NCBI GenBank assembly: GCA_002345675.1
Contig: DDWL01000051.1
Span: 1-64,000 of the forward strand
DNA: 64,000 nucleotides
From: Bacteroidales bacterium UBA2287
Lineage (GTDB): Bacteria; Bacteroidota; Bacteroidia; Bacteroidales; Tenuifilaceae
Direction of reading: 5' to 3'
Below are positions 1 to 7,914 of this stretch, piece after piece; position 1 is the stretch's first letter, and each line of letters opens with the position of its first letter. Both the position numbers and the translations under genes were made by a program. A model generated the notes under the pieces. The model saw only the letters and a program-made list of their open reading frames with translations. It was not told where the DNA came from and made no database searches.

Positions 1-271
1 TTATCAGTAATTTATATCTGGTTTTAATGATTTTATGAAAAACCGTGGAAAACAGGAAAAAGACTTAAAAAATAACCACAAAGGTCACTAAGATTTACGC
101 AAAGCACACAAAGCAACGCATGCACGAGTATTAAACTTTCTATACTTTGCATCTCCTCTGTACACGATAATTATCGGGATTCGCGTTATTTATCCTTTTT
201 AGACAGCCCCCGAGTTTGACTTGAAGCCACCCCATGTTTGTATTGCTACTATTAGAATTGATACCAAAAAG
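1..271. repeat. Intergenic region with dispersed-repeat remnants
   Basis: No gene is supported here. Bases 75-112 (ACCACAAAGGTCACTAAG followed by CAAAGCACACAAAG) closely match bases 23325-23364, and TTTTTAGACAGCC near 197-209 matches the right end of the element at 23299-23476. Between them, 163-178 is an imperfect copy of the CCCGATAnnTATCGGG palindrome. The TTGACTTGAAG...CACCCC stretch near 217-233 resembles one half of the large palindrome at 1296-1332. This appears to be a degenerate copy of an interspersed non-coding element. Confidence 0.55.
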
Positions 272-906
272 TTATTTAATTTCATTAATAAAACCAAACA
301 CGGCTTTTTCAATTCTTTTCTTTACATCGTTCCACTTAAGGTTTTGCTTTTGCAATAACAACGGCCAATCCGACAGGTTTACATCATCAAAATACACCAA
401 ACTCTTCAAAACATATGCATGTCGCCACTTTGACTATACTTATTCTTGTAAAACGAGAGCATATCAACAATTGCAAAATGTTCGAGAGCAAAGTAAATAT
501 CAATAAAGTCTTTTGAGCGCTGCCCGCTAATGGATATTGCATTTAATTTCATGGCAATTATATCGGCAACCGAAAGAAGGCTAATGCCATCGACTGATAA
601 AGGGGGGTTCAACAATGGGTATCGGTGTGAAATTAAATCCACATTCACCTCCCTAATACTGCCCTTGAGCGTACTAATTGCTGTAAAATACAGCTGATAA
701 GAAAAATCGTCCTGTATTTTCTCTAGTAAATCTAAAGCATCAAAGGGTTTATTCACAAACAAATCAATGTCAATCGATTTTCGATGTCCGAAGTAAAGCG
801 ACAAGGCTGTTCCTCCAACTAGAAAAAAGTCGTTTAAATAGGGCTTCGCTTGCAACTCTTTTATGAGTTCCAGTGTTGTGGGATCGACTGTTTCCGTGCG
901 TAGCAT
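272..906 (-). pseudogene. AbiEii/AbiGii-type nucleotidyltransferase, frameshifted
   Basis: The intact reading frame (406-906, 166 residues) has the nucleotidyltransferase core: GGTALSLYFGHRKSIDIDLF at about residues 32-51, with the GG and DID residues expected to bind nucleotide and metal. The family acts as the toxin half of AbiE-type systems or as a related nucleotidyltransferase. The frame ends abruptly at 406-408. In another frame, from about 418 down to the stop at 272-274, the DNA encodes what reads as the missing C-terminus (AYVLKSLVYFDD..., then WNDVKKRIEKAV). A single-base loss near 415-425 therefore probably split the gene, unless it is a sequencing error or a recoding site. The N-terminus overlaps the upstream DUF6922 gene by 46 bases, so the two form an operon. 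Family assignment is confident; activity is doubtful. Confidence 0.75.
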
Positions 907-1169
907 TTAAACCGAGTTGTTGGAGTTTTAAAAAAAACAGAAATGAAATTTAAGGTTTTTGGGTCGATATAGTTTAGTTCTAAAAGAATATCTAAAACTT
1001 CTTGCCTTCCATAATAAGAAATGGTAAGGGTAATTTCTTTTGAAGTTCCCATTGTGAAAACACGTTCAACAATAAGTCTTTTAGATTTGCTATCATCTAA
1101 CTTACTAATATCAACATCCCAAAAGTATTGAGGACTTAGGGATAACAGAAGTTGTTGTGCCTTTTTCAT
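861..1169 (-). CDS. DUF6922-like protein, partner of the AbiEii-like gene
   Basis: A 102-residue protein beginning MKKAQQLLLSLSPQYFWDVD. The FWDVD motif near the N-terminus and the later RLIVERVF and YYGREE-like (YYGRQE) segments fit the small DUF6922 family, which in Bacteroidota often sits directly before AbiEii/AbiGii-type nucleotidyltransferases. It overlaps the next gene by 46 bases, so the two are translated as a pair, and it may be the antitoxin or regulatory partner (inference). The ATG at 1169 is preferred over the one at 1220, because the latter lies inside a TAATTTTG promoter -7 box (1218-1225). No catalytic residues are recognised. Confidence 0.7.
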   Translation of the reverse strand: MKKAQQLLLSLSPQYFWDVDISKLDDSKSKRLIVERVFTMGTSKEITLTISYYGRQEVLDILLELNYIDPKTLNFISVFFKTPTTRFKCYARKQSIPQHWNS

Positions 1170-1217
1170 AACACAGTAAAGGTACAAAATAGAAGGTAAC
1201 TTTTCACTGATAATGCT

Positions 1218-1225
1218 CAAAATTA
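1218..1225 (-). promoter_or_regulatory. -7 promoter box for the DUF6922/AbiEii operon
   Basis: Read on the minus strand this is TAATTTTG, a full match to the Bacteroidota TAnnTTTG -7 element, 49 bases before the chosen ATG at 1169. Confidence 0.45.
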
Positions 1226-1295
1226 AGTTAAACTCAAAGTTAAAATGAAAGGGTGGTAATTACAAACTAACGTTCAAATTCAAAATTCATTGATT

Positions 1296-1332
1296 ACACT
1301 CACGGGGTGACTTGAAGTCACCCCGTGAGTGT
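1296..1332. repeat. 37-bp perfect palindrome
   Basis: The arm ACACTCACGGGGTGACTT (1296-1313) is followed by one G and its exact reverse complement (1315-1332). The transcript would form an 18-bp hairpin with almost no loop, or the DNA may be a protein-binding or recombination site. It lies between two divergently transcribed genes and ends 14 bases before the EamA gene's -7 box. There is no T-tract on the plus side, so a simple terminator role is not obvious. Confidence 0.85.
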
Positions 1333-1345
1333 TTATAATTTTTAC

Positions 1346-1353
1346 TACTTTTG
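1346..1353 (+). promoter_or_regulatory. -7 promoter box for the EamA transporter
   Basis: TACTTTTG matches TAnnTTTG and lies 24 bases before the ATG at 1377. This supports the shorter start for the gene. Confidence 0.6.
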
Positions 1354-1376
1354 GGCAAATTCAAGCAGCTTTTATA

Positions 1377-2264
1377 ATGAACTCCAACAAGCTTTCGTAC
1401 ATTTTTGCAGGGCTAACCATTCTATTTTGGGGTACTGCCGCCACTGCGTTTAAGTTGTCGCTGCAGCATTTAAACTACATGCAACTGCTGGCTTGGGCTT
1501 CGCTCTTTTCAACTGTAATTCTTTTAATTACCCTTACTATTACAGGAAAACTTGGCACGCTAAAAAACATTCCCAGAAAAGAACTTTACCGCTCGGCCTT
1601 TTTGGGTTTTACAAACCCATTTGCATACTACCTTATTGTTTTTAAAGCGTACGAACTTCTGCCTGCACAAGTAGCACAGCCTCTTAACTTTATTTGGCCA
1701 TTGGTTTTGGTTGTACTTTCGGTGCCACTTCTTGGTCAAAAACTAAGTGGACGAAGTTTACTTGCTTTGCTATTCAGCTTTTTTGGGGTAATACTAATTT
1801 CGTCGCAGGGAAAAATCGACATATTTAACCAAAGTAATCCATTGGGAATTGCGTTAGCCCTTACTAGTTCAATTGTTTGGGCTCTTTACTGGATTTTAAA
1901 CCTAAAAGCAAAGCAACTCGACCCCATTGCTCGCCTGTTTTTAAACTTTCTCTTTGCAACTTTTATGGCATTTGCGCTTGGTAGCTTCATCCCAAATTTT
2001 TGGGAAATAAACGCCAAAGGCTTAATTGGAGCAGCGTACATTGGGTGCTTCGAAATGGGAATTACGTTTGTGCTTTGGCTAAAAGCTCTCAGCTTGGCAT
2101 CGAGCACTGCTCGTATTGGGAATACCATCTACCTTGTTCCCTTTGTTTCGCTTCTATTTATTGGATTAATATTGGGAGAACCAATTTACTGGACTACCCT
2201 TGCGGGGCTTGCTGTTATTGTTGCGAGCATTGTATTTCAGCAAACTAAAACGCAAAAAGGGTAA
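1377..2264 (+). CDS. EamA/DMT-family transporter
   Basis: A 295-residue integral membrane protein of the drug/metabolite transporter superfamily, read as two repeats of about five transmembrane helices each. Typical features are the N-terminal AGLTILFWGTAATAFKLSL helix, the QPLNFIWPLVLVVLSVPLLG segment near residue 102, FGVILISSQGKID at the end of the first repeat, and a second repeat containing WALYWILNLKAK and a C-terminal LGEPIYWTTLAGLAVIV. Members export or import small metabolites such as amino acids; the substrate cannot be read from sequence. The ATG at 1377 is chosen because the upstream alternative at 1329 would lie inside the palindrome and before the -7 box. It is monocistronic, with its own promoter. 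Confidence 0.88.
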   Translation: MNSNKLSYIFAGLTILFWGTAATAFKLSLQHLNYMQLLAWASLFSTVILLITLTITGKLGTLKNIPRKELYRSAFLGFTNPFAYYLIVFKAYELLPAQVAQPLNFIWPLVLVVLSVPLLGQKLSGRSLLALLFSFFGVILISSQGKIDIFNQSNPLGIALALTSSIVWALYWILNLKAKQLDPIARLFLNFLFATFMAFALGSFIPNFWEINAKGLIGAAYIGCFEMGITFVLWLKALSLASSTARIGNTIYLVPFVSLLFIGLILGEPIYWTTLAGLAVIVASIVFQQTKTQKG

Positions 2265-2306
2265 TTGTGCTCTTCCAAAAATTCCACCTTTTAGCCAATA
2301 AAGGCT

Positions 2307-2314
2307 TAACTTTG
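2307..2314 (+). promoter_or_regulatory. -7 promoter box upstream of the S41 lipoprotein gene
   Basis: TAACTTTG matches TAnnTTTG, 52 bases before the ATG at 2366. No clear -33 TTG at standard spacing was seen. Confidence 0.5.
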
Positions 2315-2365
2315 CTCGTTAGTAAAAACTGATTTGAATTAATTACATCTCATAAAGAAAGAAAA

Positions 2366-3616
2366 ATGAAAAGAATACTTTACCTAGTTTTAGGCCTTAC
2401 CATTGCTCTTGCAAGTTGCAAAAAAGACGAAGAAGAGAACCCAAACAAGTTTGCCAACGAGCAGTTTTATGCGGTAATGAAAGATGCATATTTATGGTAC
2501 CAGCACTTACCAAACGTAAACCCCGAACTTTTTAACAGCCCAGTAGAACTTTTAGAGGCTCTCAGGCACCAACCCCTCGACCGATGGAGCTACATAACTA
2601 CCAAGCAAGAGTTGAACGCTTACTATGAAGAAGGATCGTACGTTGGGTTTGGTTTTGCTTCGGCATTCGACCAGCAAGGAAACCTTTGGATAACATATAT
2701 TTTCAGAGAATCGCCATTAAAAGCGCTTGGCATTGGAAGAGGCTGGAAAATTACTGCCGTCAATGGTGTTGTACCTACGACTCAAAATATCAATAGCCTT
2801 TTTGGTGCTTCAGCAATTGGAATTGAAAAGACCTTTAATTTCCGTGGACCAAACCAAGAAAATCGATCGGAGACCATTAGAAAGAAAACCATTGTAATGA
2901 ACACGGTACTAATGGATTCGATTTACACAGTAGGCAGCAGTAAAGTTGGCTACTTCGTGTTTAAAGGATTTATTAAACCTAGTGAAGACGAACTCGATCA
3001 GGTTTTTGCAAAATTCAAAAGCGGAGGTGTAAGCGAAGTTATAGTTGACCTGCGTTACAATGGCGGGGGACGAATGGATGTTGCTAACCATTTAGGCGGA
3101 TTACTTGCTGGCAACATTGCAAACAATCAGGTTTTCACAAGACTTGTACACAACAACAAAAATGGACAGTACGACACTTTCGACAGCTTAAAAATTCAAA
3201 CTCAATCCATTACTCTACGCCGTGTAGTATTTATAACTACAGGTGGCTCAGCATCGGCAAGCGAATCGCTAATTAACGGGCTAAAACCTTATTTGGGAGT
3301 AGAAATTGTGGGCACCAAAACCCATGGAAAACCCGTTGGAATGTACGCTATGACTTTCAAAGAGTTCGAATGGGCATTTGTTCCAATTTGTTTTTCGGTA
3401 ACAAATAAGAATTTCCAAGGCGACTATTTCGAGGGCATTCCTGTTACTATAGCTGCAAACGACGATATTGCCTACGATTTTGGCAATACCAACGAAAATA
3501 GCCTTAATAAAGCATTGGGGGTTTTTGGTTTTTCAGCCACAACAAAAAAGTCGACAGCAACCCAGCCCATTTACCACAAAAAGCATGGCTTAGCTCAGGA
3601 AATTGATGCTTGGTAG
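2366..3616 (+). CDS. S41-family peptidase, lipoprotein
   Basis: A 416-residue secreted protease. The N-terminus is a lipoprotein signal (hydrophobic stretch, then LASC at residues 15-18, followed by charged KKDEEE), so it is probably anchored to a membrane facing the periplasm or the cell surface. It then has an alpha-helical N-domain, a PDZ-like segment near residues 90-160, and the S41 catalytic core. VDLRYNGGGR at about residue 225 is a family hallmark, the nucleophile Ser lies in TTGGSASASES at about residues 292-302, and the general-base Lys in GTKTHGKPVG. It is a C-terminal processing/tricorn-like endopeptidase; the target is unknown. It abuts ruvC. Confidence 0.88.
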   Translation: MKRILYLVLGLTIALASCKKDEEENPNKFANEQFYAVMKDAYLWYQHLPNVNPELFNSPVELLEALRHQPLDRWSYITTKQELNAYYEEGSYVGFGFASAFDQQGNLWITYIFRESPLKALGIGRGWKITAVNGVVPTTQNINSLFGASAIGIEKTFNFRGPNQENRSETIRKKTIVMNTVLMDSIYTVGSSKVGYFVFKGFIKPSEDELDQVFAKFKSGGVSEVIVDLRYNGGGRMDVANHLGGLLAGNIANNQVFTRLVHNNKNGQYDTFDSLKIQTQSITLRRVVFITTGGSASASESLINGLKPYLGVEIVGTKTHGKPVGMYAMTFKEFEWAFVPICFSVTNKNFQGDYFEGIPVTIAANDDIAYDFGNTNENSLNKALGVFGFSATTKKSTATQPIYHKKHGLAQEIDAW

Positions 3617-3624
3617 CATTTGCA

Positions 3625-4209
3625 ATGAACGCAATAAAGAGCAAACAGGTTAAAGTTGATAAGGTTATTCTGGGAATCGACCCAGGAACAACGCTTTTAG
3701 GCTATGGCGTAATTCATTGCACAGGCAAAAACGACATTAAGCTGGTTGTTTTAGGAGTAATCGATTTAAAAAAATACTCCGATCACTACATTAAGCTAAA
3801 AGCGATATACGACAGGGTTCAGCAGCTTGTTGAAGAATATTTACCCGACGAGGTTGCCTTGGAAGCTCCCTTTTTTGGCAAAAATGTTCAGAGCATGCTT
3901 AAGCTGGGCAGAGCCCAGGGAGTTGCCATGGCGGCAGCTCTTTCGAGGTCGGTACCCATTTTCGAGTACGCTCCGCGAAAAATAAAAATGTCGATTACAG
4001 GACAAGGAGCAGCATCGAAGGAGCAGGTTGCAGCAATGCTTCGGAGCATTCTGAAAGTCGACGATTTTGAGCAAAAGCATCTCGATGCCACCGACGGCCT
4101 TGCGGCAGCTGTGTGCCACCACTTTCAAACCAGTGGCGGTTTAAACTTGACCAAATCGAAGGGTTGGGGCGACTTTTTAAAGAACAATCCCGATAGAATT
4201 AAGCAGTAA
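3625..4209 (+). CDS. ruvC: Holliday junction resolvase RuvC
   Basis: Crossover junction endodeoxyribonuclease of the RuvABC recombination system; a dimer that nicks four-way DNA junctions symmetrically. All four acidic catalytic residues are visible in the ATG-3625 numbering: D19 in LGIDPGT, E80 in LEAPFFG, and D154/D157 in LDATDG. Length (194 residues) fits the family apart from a short extra N-terminal and C-terminal tail. The ATG at 3625 follows the S41 stop by 8 bases; the frame is also open from a TTG at 3610, which would overlap that gene, so transcription from the S41 gene onward is likely. It sits in a DNA repair neighbourhood with mutL. Confidence 0.95.
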   Translation: MNAIKSKQVKVDKVILGIDPGTTLLGYGVIHCTGKNDIKLVVLGVIDLKKYSDHYIKLKAIYDRVQQLVEEYLPDEVALEAPFFGKNVQSMLKLGRAQGVAMAAALSRSVPIFEYAPRKIKMSITGQGAASKEQVAAMLRSILKVDDFEQKHLDATDGLAAAVCHHFQTSGGLNLTKSKGWGDFLKNNPDRIKQ

Positions 4210-4227
4210 GTTTTAGTTTAAACTAAT

Positions 4228-4235
4228 TATCTTTG
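4228..4235 (+). promoter_or_regulatory. -7 promoter box before the small membrane protein gene
   Basis: TATCTTTG matches TAnnTTTG and lies 29 bases before the ATG at 4264. It gives the small-protein/mutL pair a promoter separate from ruvC. Confidence 0.55.
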
Positions 4236-4263
4236 AGCGCATAAAAAAAGGAGGAAGAATACC

Positions 4264-4542
4264 ATGGGAATGATTAGCATGTTTCGAATACCACAGGCAA
4301 AACAATTTAAGTACACCCCAATATTTTACGACCCACGCAAGGAAGCACTTATAGCGCGAGAGCAACAAATTAAGCAAGAGTTGGGCTTAGCCGACGAAAC
4401 CGTTCCTCGTATATCGAATATTAAGGGGAAGTTTCGCAGCCAAATGAAACGAAACAAAGATGTAAAGGGCACTTCGAATATGCGGCTTTACATTATTATT
4501 GCCATACTTGTTGCTGCTGCCTACTTTCTTTTCTACTACTAA
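4264..4542 (+). CDS. Small tail-anchored hypothetical protein upstream of mutL
   Basis: A 92-residue protein of unknown function. It has a basic, hydrophilic N-terminal part (residues 1-72, including QIKQELGL and several Lys/Arg clusters) and one C-terminal transmembrane helix (MRLYIIIAILVAAAYFLFYY), so the body should face the cytoplasm. Similar small proteins with RNIKGKFRSQMKR-like (SNIKGKFRSQMKRNK) segments are common next to mutL in Bacteroidales. Unusually for this phylum, a strong Shine-Dalgarno AAGGAGGAAG (4249-4258) precedes the ATG. It ends 18 bases before mutL and is probably cotranscribed with it. Confidence 0.7.
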   Translation: MGMISMFRIPQAKQFKYTPIFYDPRKEALIAREQQIKQELGLADETVPRISNIKGKFRSQMKRNKDVKGTSNMRLYIIIAILVAAAYFLFYY

Positions 4543-4560
4543 AATTGCACTTTCGAGCCA

Positions 4561-6387
4561 ATGGCCGATATTATACAACTACTCCCCGACTCCATTGCCA
4601 ACCAAATTGCCGCAGGCGAGGTTGTTCAGCGCCCCGCTTCGGTGGTTAAGGAACTAATGGAAAACTCGGTCGATGCTAAAGCGAAATCGATTCAGGTTTC
4701 GGTTCGCGATGGCGGCAAAGCGCTTATTCAGGTAATCGACGATGGGACAGGCATGTCGGAAACCGATGCGCGCTTGAGTTTTGAGCGTCATGCCACATCG
4801 AAAATTCGCGAAGCCAACGATTTGTTTGCCATTCGCACCATGGGCTTTAGGGGCGAAGCCCTTGCATCGATTGCTGCCATTGCCGAGGTGGAACTTCGCA
4901 CCCGAAGGGCAAGCGAAGAGTTGGGAACTTTAATTCAAATTTCGGCATCGGATGTGGTTACGCAAGAACCTGTTGCCTGCGCTCAGGGATCATCGTTCAG
5001 CATAAAGAATCTCTTTTTTAACGTTCCAGCTCGTCGAAAATTTCTGAAGAGTAGCTCGTTGGAGTTAAAGCATATTATTTCGGAATTTCAGCGTGTGGCT
5101 TTAGGTTACCCCGAGGTTGCCATGTCGTTACAGAACAACGGTTCGTACATTTACAACTTGCCCGCTTCGGGAATTAAGCAGCGCATTGTAAATATTTTTG
5201 GGCGTAGCCTAAATCAGCAGCTTCTCGAGCTAAACACCCAAACATCGGTTATAAACATTTCGGGATTTATTGGGAAACCCGAAAGCGCCAAGAAATCGTC
5301 GGGCGAGCAGTTCTTTTTTGTGAATAGCCGCTACATGAAAAGCCCGTACTTTCACCGTTCGGTGATGAAGGCATTCGAAAAAATCCTTCCCAGCGATGCG
5401 TATCCGCCCTACTTCATCTTTCTGGAGGCTAACCCCGAGAGTATCGACGTTAATATTCACCCTACAAAAACCGAAATTAAGTTCGAAGACGACCGCACCG
5501 TTTGGCAAATTCTTTTTGCCTCGGTTAGGGAATCGCTTGGAAAGTTTGCCGTTGTACCCTCAATTGATTTCGACATAGAAACGGGGTTCGACATACCATT
5601 TTTTCCGAAAAGCGCCCCAGTTAGCGCACCCGAAATTGAGGTAAATACCCACTTTAACCCTTTCGACAGCGACGACAACAAGCCAAGCTTTCGCACGGTT
5701 CAATCGGGGCAACCACGGAATCCTAAAAACTGGCAAACCCTTTTTCAGCAGGAACAAGGCAAAGGCTTTGAAGACACAGAGCCAATTAGGAGCGAAGAAA
5801 AAATTGAAGAGCCTGTTCCAGTAAGCGAAAAGCGTTTTTTTCAGCTTAAAAACCGGTACATTTTAACAGCAGTTAAGTCGGGGTTAATGGTTGTTGACCA
5901 GCGCAGGGCGCACGAGCAAATACTTTTCGAAGGTTTTTTAGCAAGCATGAGCTCGGGGCACGTTGCATCGCAGCAGGAGCTTTTTCCCGAAACCATTGAG
6001 CTAACCCCTGGCGACTTTGCCCTGCTCGACGACATTAAAACGAGCCTTTTGGTACTTGGGGTTGAAATTTCGGAACTTGGCGGAACCACCATTGCTGTTA
6101 ACGCGCTACCTGCTTCGCTAAAAATAAATAATTCGAAAGAACTTATTGAGCAGTTTATAATGGCATTTAAGGAAAACCAAGGAAACGCCGAAACCGATAT
6201 ACGGCAACGAGTAGCCATTTCGCTGGCAAAGGCATCGGCCATACCGTATAGTAAAAGCCTTACGCAGTTCGAAATTCAGGAGCTTATCGACAAACTATTT
6301 GCCTGTAAAAACCCCAACTTTTCGCCCGACGGAAAACCAACCGTTTCGATAATTGGCATGGACGAACTGGAGAAGAGGTTTAGGTAG
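4561..6387 (+). CDS. mutL: DNA mismatch repair protein MutL
   Basis: The 608-residue mismatch-repair matchmaker that couples MutS recognition to strand processing. The N-terminal GHKL ATPase is complete: IAAGEVVQRPASVVKELMEN (residues 17-36), DDGTGM near residue 60, RHATSKI near 76 and GFRGEAL near 98. A low-complexity linker covers about residues 340-425, followed by the C-terminal dimerisation domain. There, the endonuclease motif that reads DQHAxxExxxxE in nicking MutLs reads DQRRAHEQILFE, with the metal-ligand His replaced by Arg. Whether this protein nicks DNA is therefore uncertain. The gene follows the small membrane protein gene closely and has no separate promoter that can be seen. 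Confidence 0.96.
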   Translation: MADIIQLLPDSIANQIAAGEVVQRPASVVKELMENSVDAKAKSIQVSVRDGGKALIQVIDDGTGMSETDARLSFERHATSKIREANDLFAIRTMGFRGEALASIAAIAEVELRTRRASEELGTLIQISASDVVTQEPVACAQGSSFSIKNLFFNVPARRKFLKSSSLELKHIISEFQRVALGYPEVAMSLQNNGSYIYNLPASGIKQRIVNIFGRSLNQQLLELNTQTSVINISGFIGKPESAKKSSGEQFFFVNSRYMKSPYFHRSVMKAFEKILPSDAYPPYFIFLEANPESIDVNIHPTKTEIKFEDDRTVWQILFASVRESLGKFAVVPSIDFDIETGFDIPFFPKSAPVSAPEIEVNTHFNPFDSDDNKPSFRTVQSGQPRNPKNWQTLFQQEQGKGFEDTEPIRSEEKIEEPVPVSEKRFFQLKNRYILTAVKSGLMVVDQRRAHEQILFEGFLASMSSGHVASQQELFPETIELTPGDFALLDDIKTSLLVLGVEISELGGTTIAVNALPASLKINNSKELIEQFIMAFKENQGNAETDIRQRVAISLAKASAIPYSKSLTQFEIQELIDKLFACKNPNFSPDGKPTVSIIGMDELEKRFR

Positions 6388-6403
6388 GCACAGTTTTTTA
6401 AGC

Positions 6404-6411
6404 TAAATTTG
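6404..6411 (+). promoter_or_regulatory. -7 promoter box for the first rhomboid gene
   Basis: TAAATTTG matches TAnnTTTG, 17 bases after the mutL stop and 68 bases before the rhomboid ATG. Confidence 0.45.
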
Positions 6412-6478
6412 TGTTACAGTAAAAGAACAATAGGCGCCAATGCGCTGTTAAACAATTTGAAAACAATACAATAAATAT

Positions 6479-7324
6479 ATGTTCGGCTCATTCGGAAATT
6501 CGGGTTTTAGCAGCATACCTCCAGTTGTAAAAAACCTTATAATTATTAACGTAATAATGGTTCTTGCAACATGGGTTGCAAGTGTCACATTTAAGGTCGA
6601 CTTAGTTTCTATTCTTGGCTTATTCTATCCTGGGTCGTCGCACTTTCAGCCATACCAATTTGTAACCCACATGTTTATGCATTCGCCAATTTACATAAAA
6701 GGTGGAATTTTTCATGTTATTTTCAACATGTATGCCCTTTACATGTTTGGACGAGTTCTGGAGATGGTGTGGGGGGGCAAGCGATTTTTAATTTACTACT
6801 TGGCTACAGGGCTTGGTGCAGTTGCGCTTCACACATTTGTTAACTACATTATAATATCGGGAATTCAGAGTTCGGCAACAGCAATGCTTAATACCCTATC
6901 GCCCGAAACATTCGCTGCATTTGTTACCAAGCACTTTCCAGAGTTATACAATACCCTTTACGATACGTTTTTAGGCGCTTGGTATGCTGCGCCACAAAAC
7001 ATGGCCTATGCAAACGCTGCAACCGAGTATACCCGCCAGCTTATTGAGCTAAAAATGAACATCCCAACGGTTGGCGCTTCGGGAGCCGTTTTTGGTGTGC
7101 TGCTGGCATTCGGAATGTACTTTCCCAACACACAGCTTATGATGCTCTTTATACCTTTTCCCATTAAGGCAAAGTACTTTGTAATGGGTTACGGTGCAAT
7201 TGAACTTTACCTTGGTTTCGCCCAGCCCGGAAGCAATATTGCGCACTTTGCGCATTTGGGGGGAATGCTCTTTGGGTTTATTCTAATAAAGCTTTGGGCG
7301 CATAGGCGCGATAAATTCTACTAA
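6479..7324 (+). CDS. Rhomboid-family intramembrane serine protease (first of two)
   Basis: A 281-residue polytopic membrane protease. After the common start IPPVVKNLIIINV come the L1-loop region, the HVIFNMYALYMFGRVLE helix (the HxxxN pair of family helix 2, about residues 80-96), an expanded segment at about 125-185, then the catalytic Ser in VGASGAVFGVLLAFGMYFP (about residues 199-217) and the catalytic His in AHFAHLGGMLFGF near the C-terminus. Rhomboids cleave transmembrane helices of other proteins; the substrate is unknown. In many Bacteroidales this gene lies after mutL and next to a second rhomboid gene, as here except for two intervening genes. Confidence 0.93.
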   Translation: MFGSFGNSGFSSIPPVVKNLIIINVIMVLATWVASVTFKVDLVSILGLFYPGSSHFQPYQFVTHMFMHSPIYIKGGIFHVIFNMYALYMFGRVLEMVWGGKRFLIYYLATGLGAVALHTFVNYIIISGIQSSATAMLNTLSPETFAAFVTKHFPELYNTLYDTFLGAWYAAPQNMAYANAATEYTRQLIELKMNIPTVGASGAVFGVLLAFGMYFPNTQLMMLFIPFPIKAKYFVMGYGAIELYLGFAQPGSNIAHFAHLGGMLFGFILIKLWAHRRDKFY

Positions 7325-7412
7325 ACAGTTAGCGTTCATTGGAACAGAGACATCGACATAGATAAAATAGTCAAGTAAAAGTGAATATTAACCATAATAA
7401 AACAGGGCAAAA

Positions 7413-7901
7413 ATGCGACACAAGCGATTCAAATTAAGTGCCTTATTCTTATTAGGACTTGGACTGACAGGATTACAGGCACAAGAAAGCGTTAACGCCA
7501 CAGGCGGAGATGCTTCGGGGGGCGGAGGCTCGGTGAGTTACTCCGTTGGACAAGTTGTTTGCGCCACTAACACAGGAACAAATGGTTCTGTGGCACAAGG
7601 AGTACAACAGCCTTTTGAAATTTCGGTAGTAACAGGACTAGAAGAAGCTAAAGGCATAAACCTTTCAGTTTCGGCTTACCCAAACCCTACTACCGATTAT
7701 CTTACATTGAGTATTGATGAATTTGAAATTTCAAACTTATCATATCAGTTGTACGATATGAACGGAAAACTTTTACAAAACGAAAAAATCACCGGCAATC
7801 AAACAAGTATTGTTATGAGTAACCTTGTTCCTGCCAACTATTTTGTAAAGGTAATACAGGGAAACAAAGAAGTAAAAACATTTAAAATCATTAAAAATTA
7901 G
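7413..7901 (+). CDS. T9SS-sorted secreted protein
   Basis: A 162-residue secreted protein. A signal peptide (residues 1-23, ending LQAQ) precedes a Gly/Ser-rich segment (TGGDASGGGGSVSYSVGQVV, residues 30-49) found in many short Bacteroidota proteins. A type A T9SS C-terminal sorting domain follows, beginning SAYPNPTTDYLTLSI at about residue 87 and ending VKTFKIIKN. The sorting domain sends the protein through the type IX system to the cell surface. No enzymatic domain is present. It forms a pair with the next gene, 13 bases downstream, and the pair interrupts the two rhomboid genes. Confidence 0.85.
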   Translation: MRHKRFKLSALFLLGLGLTGLQAQESVNATGGDASGGGGSVSYSVGQVVCATNTGTNGSVAQGVQQPFEISVVTGLEEAKGINLSVSAYPNPTTDYLTLSIDEFEISNLSYQLYDMNGKLLQNEKITGNQTSIVMSNLVPANYFVKVIQGNKEVKTFKIIKN

Positions 7902-7914
7902 GGAGGACAAAACA

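Noticed and set aside
234..506. Plus-strand open frame in the first 500 bases
   Set aside because: It overlaps the AbiEii-like gene on the other strand, where two frames together give a recognisable protein; its own translation is low-complexity with no motif.
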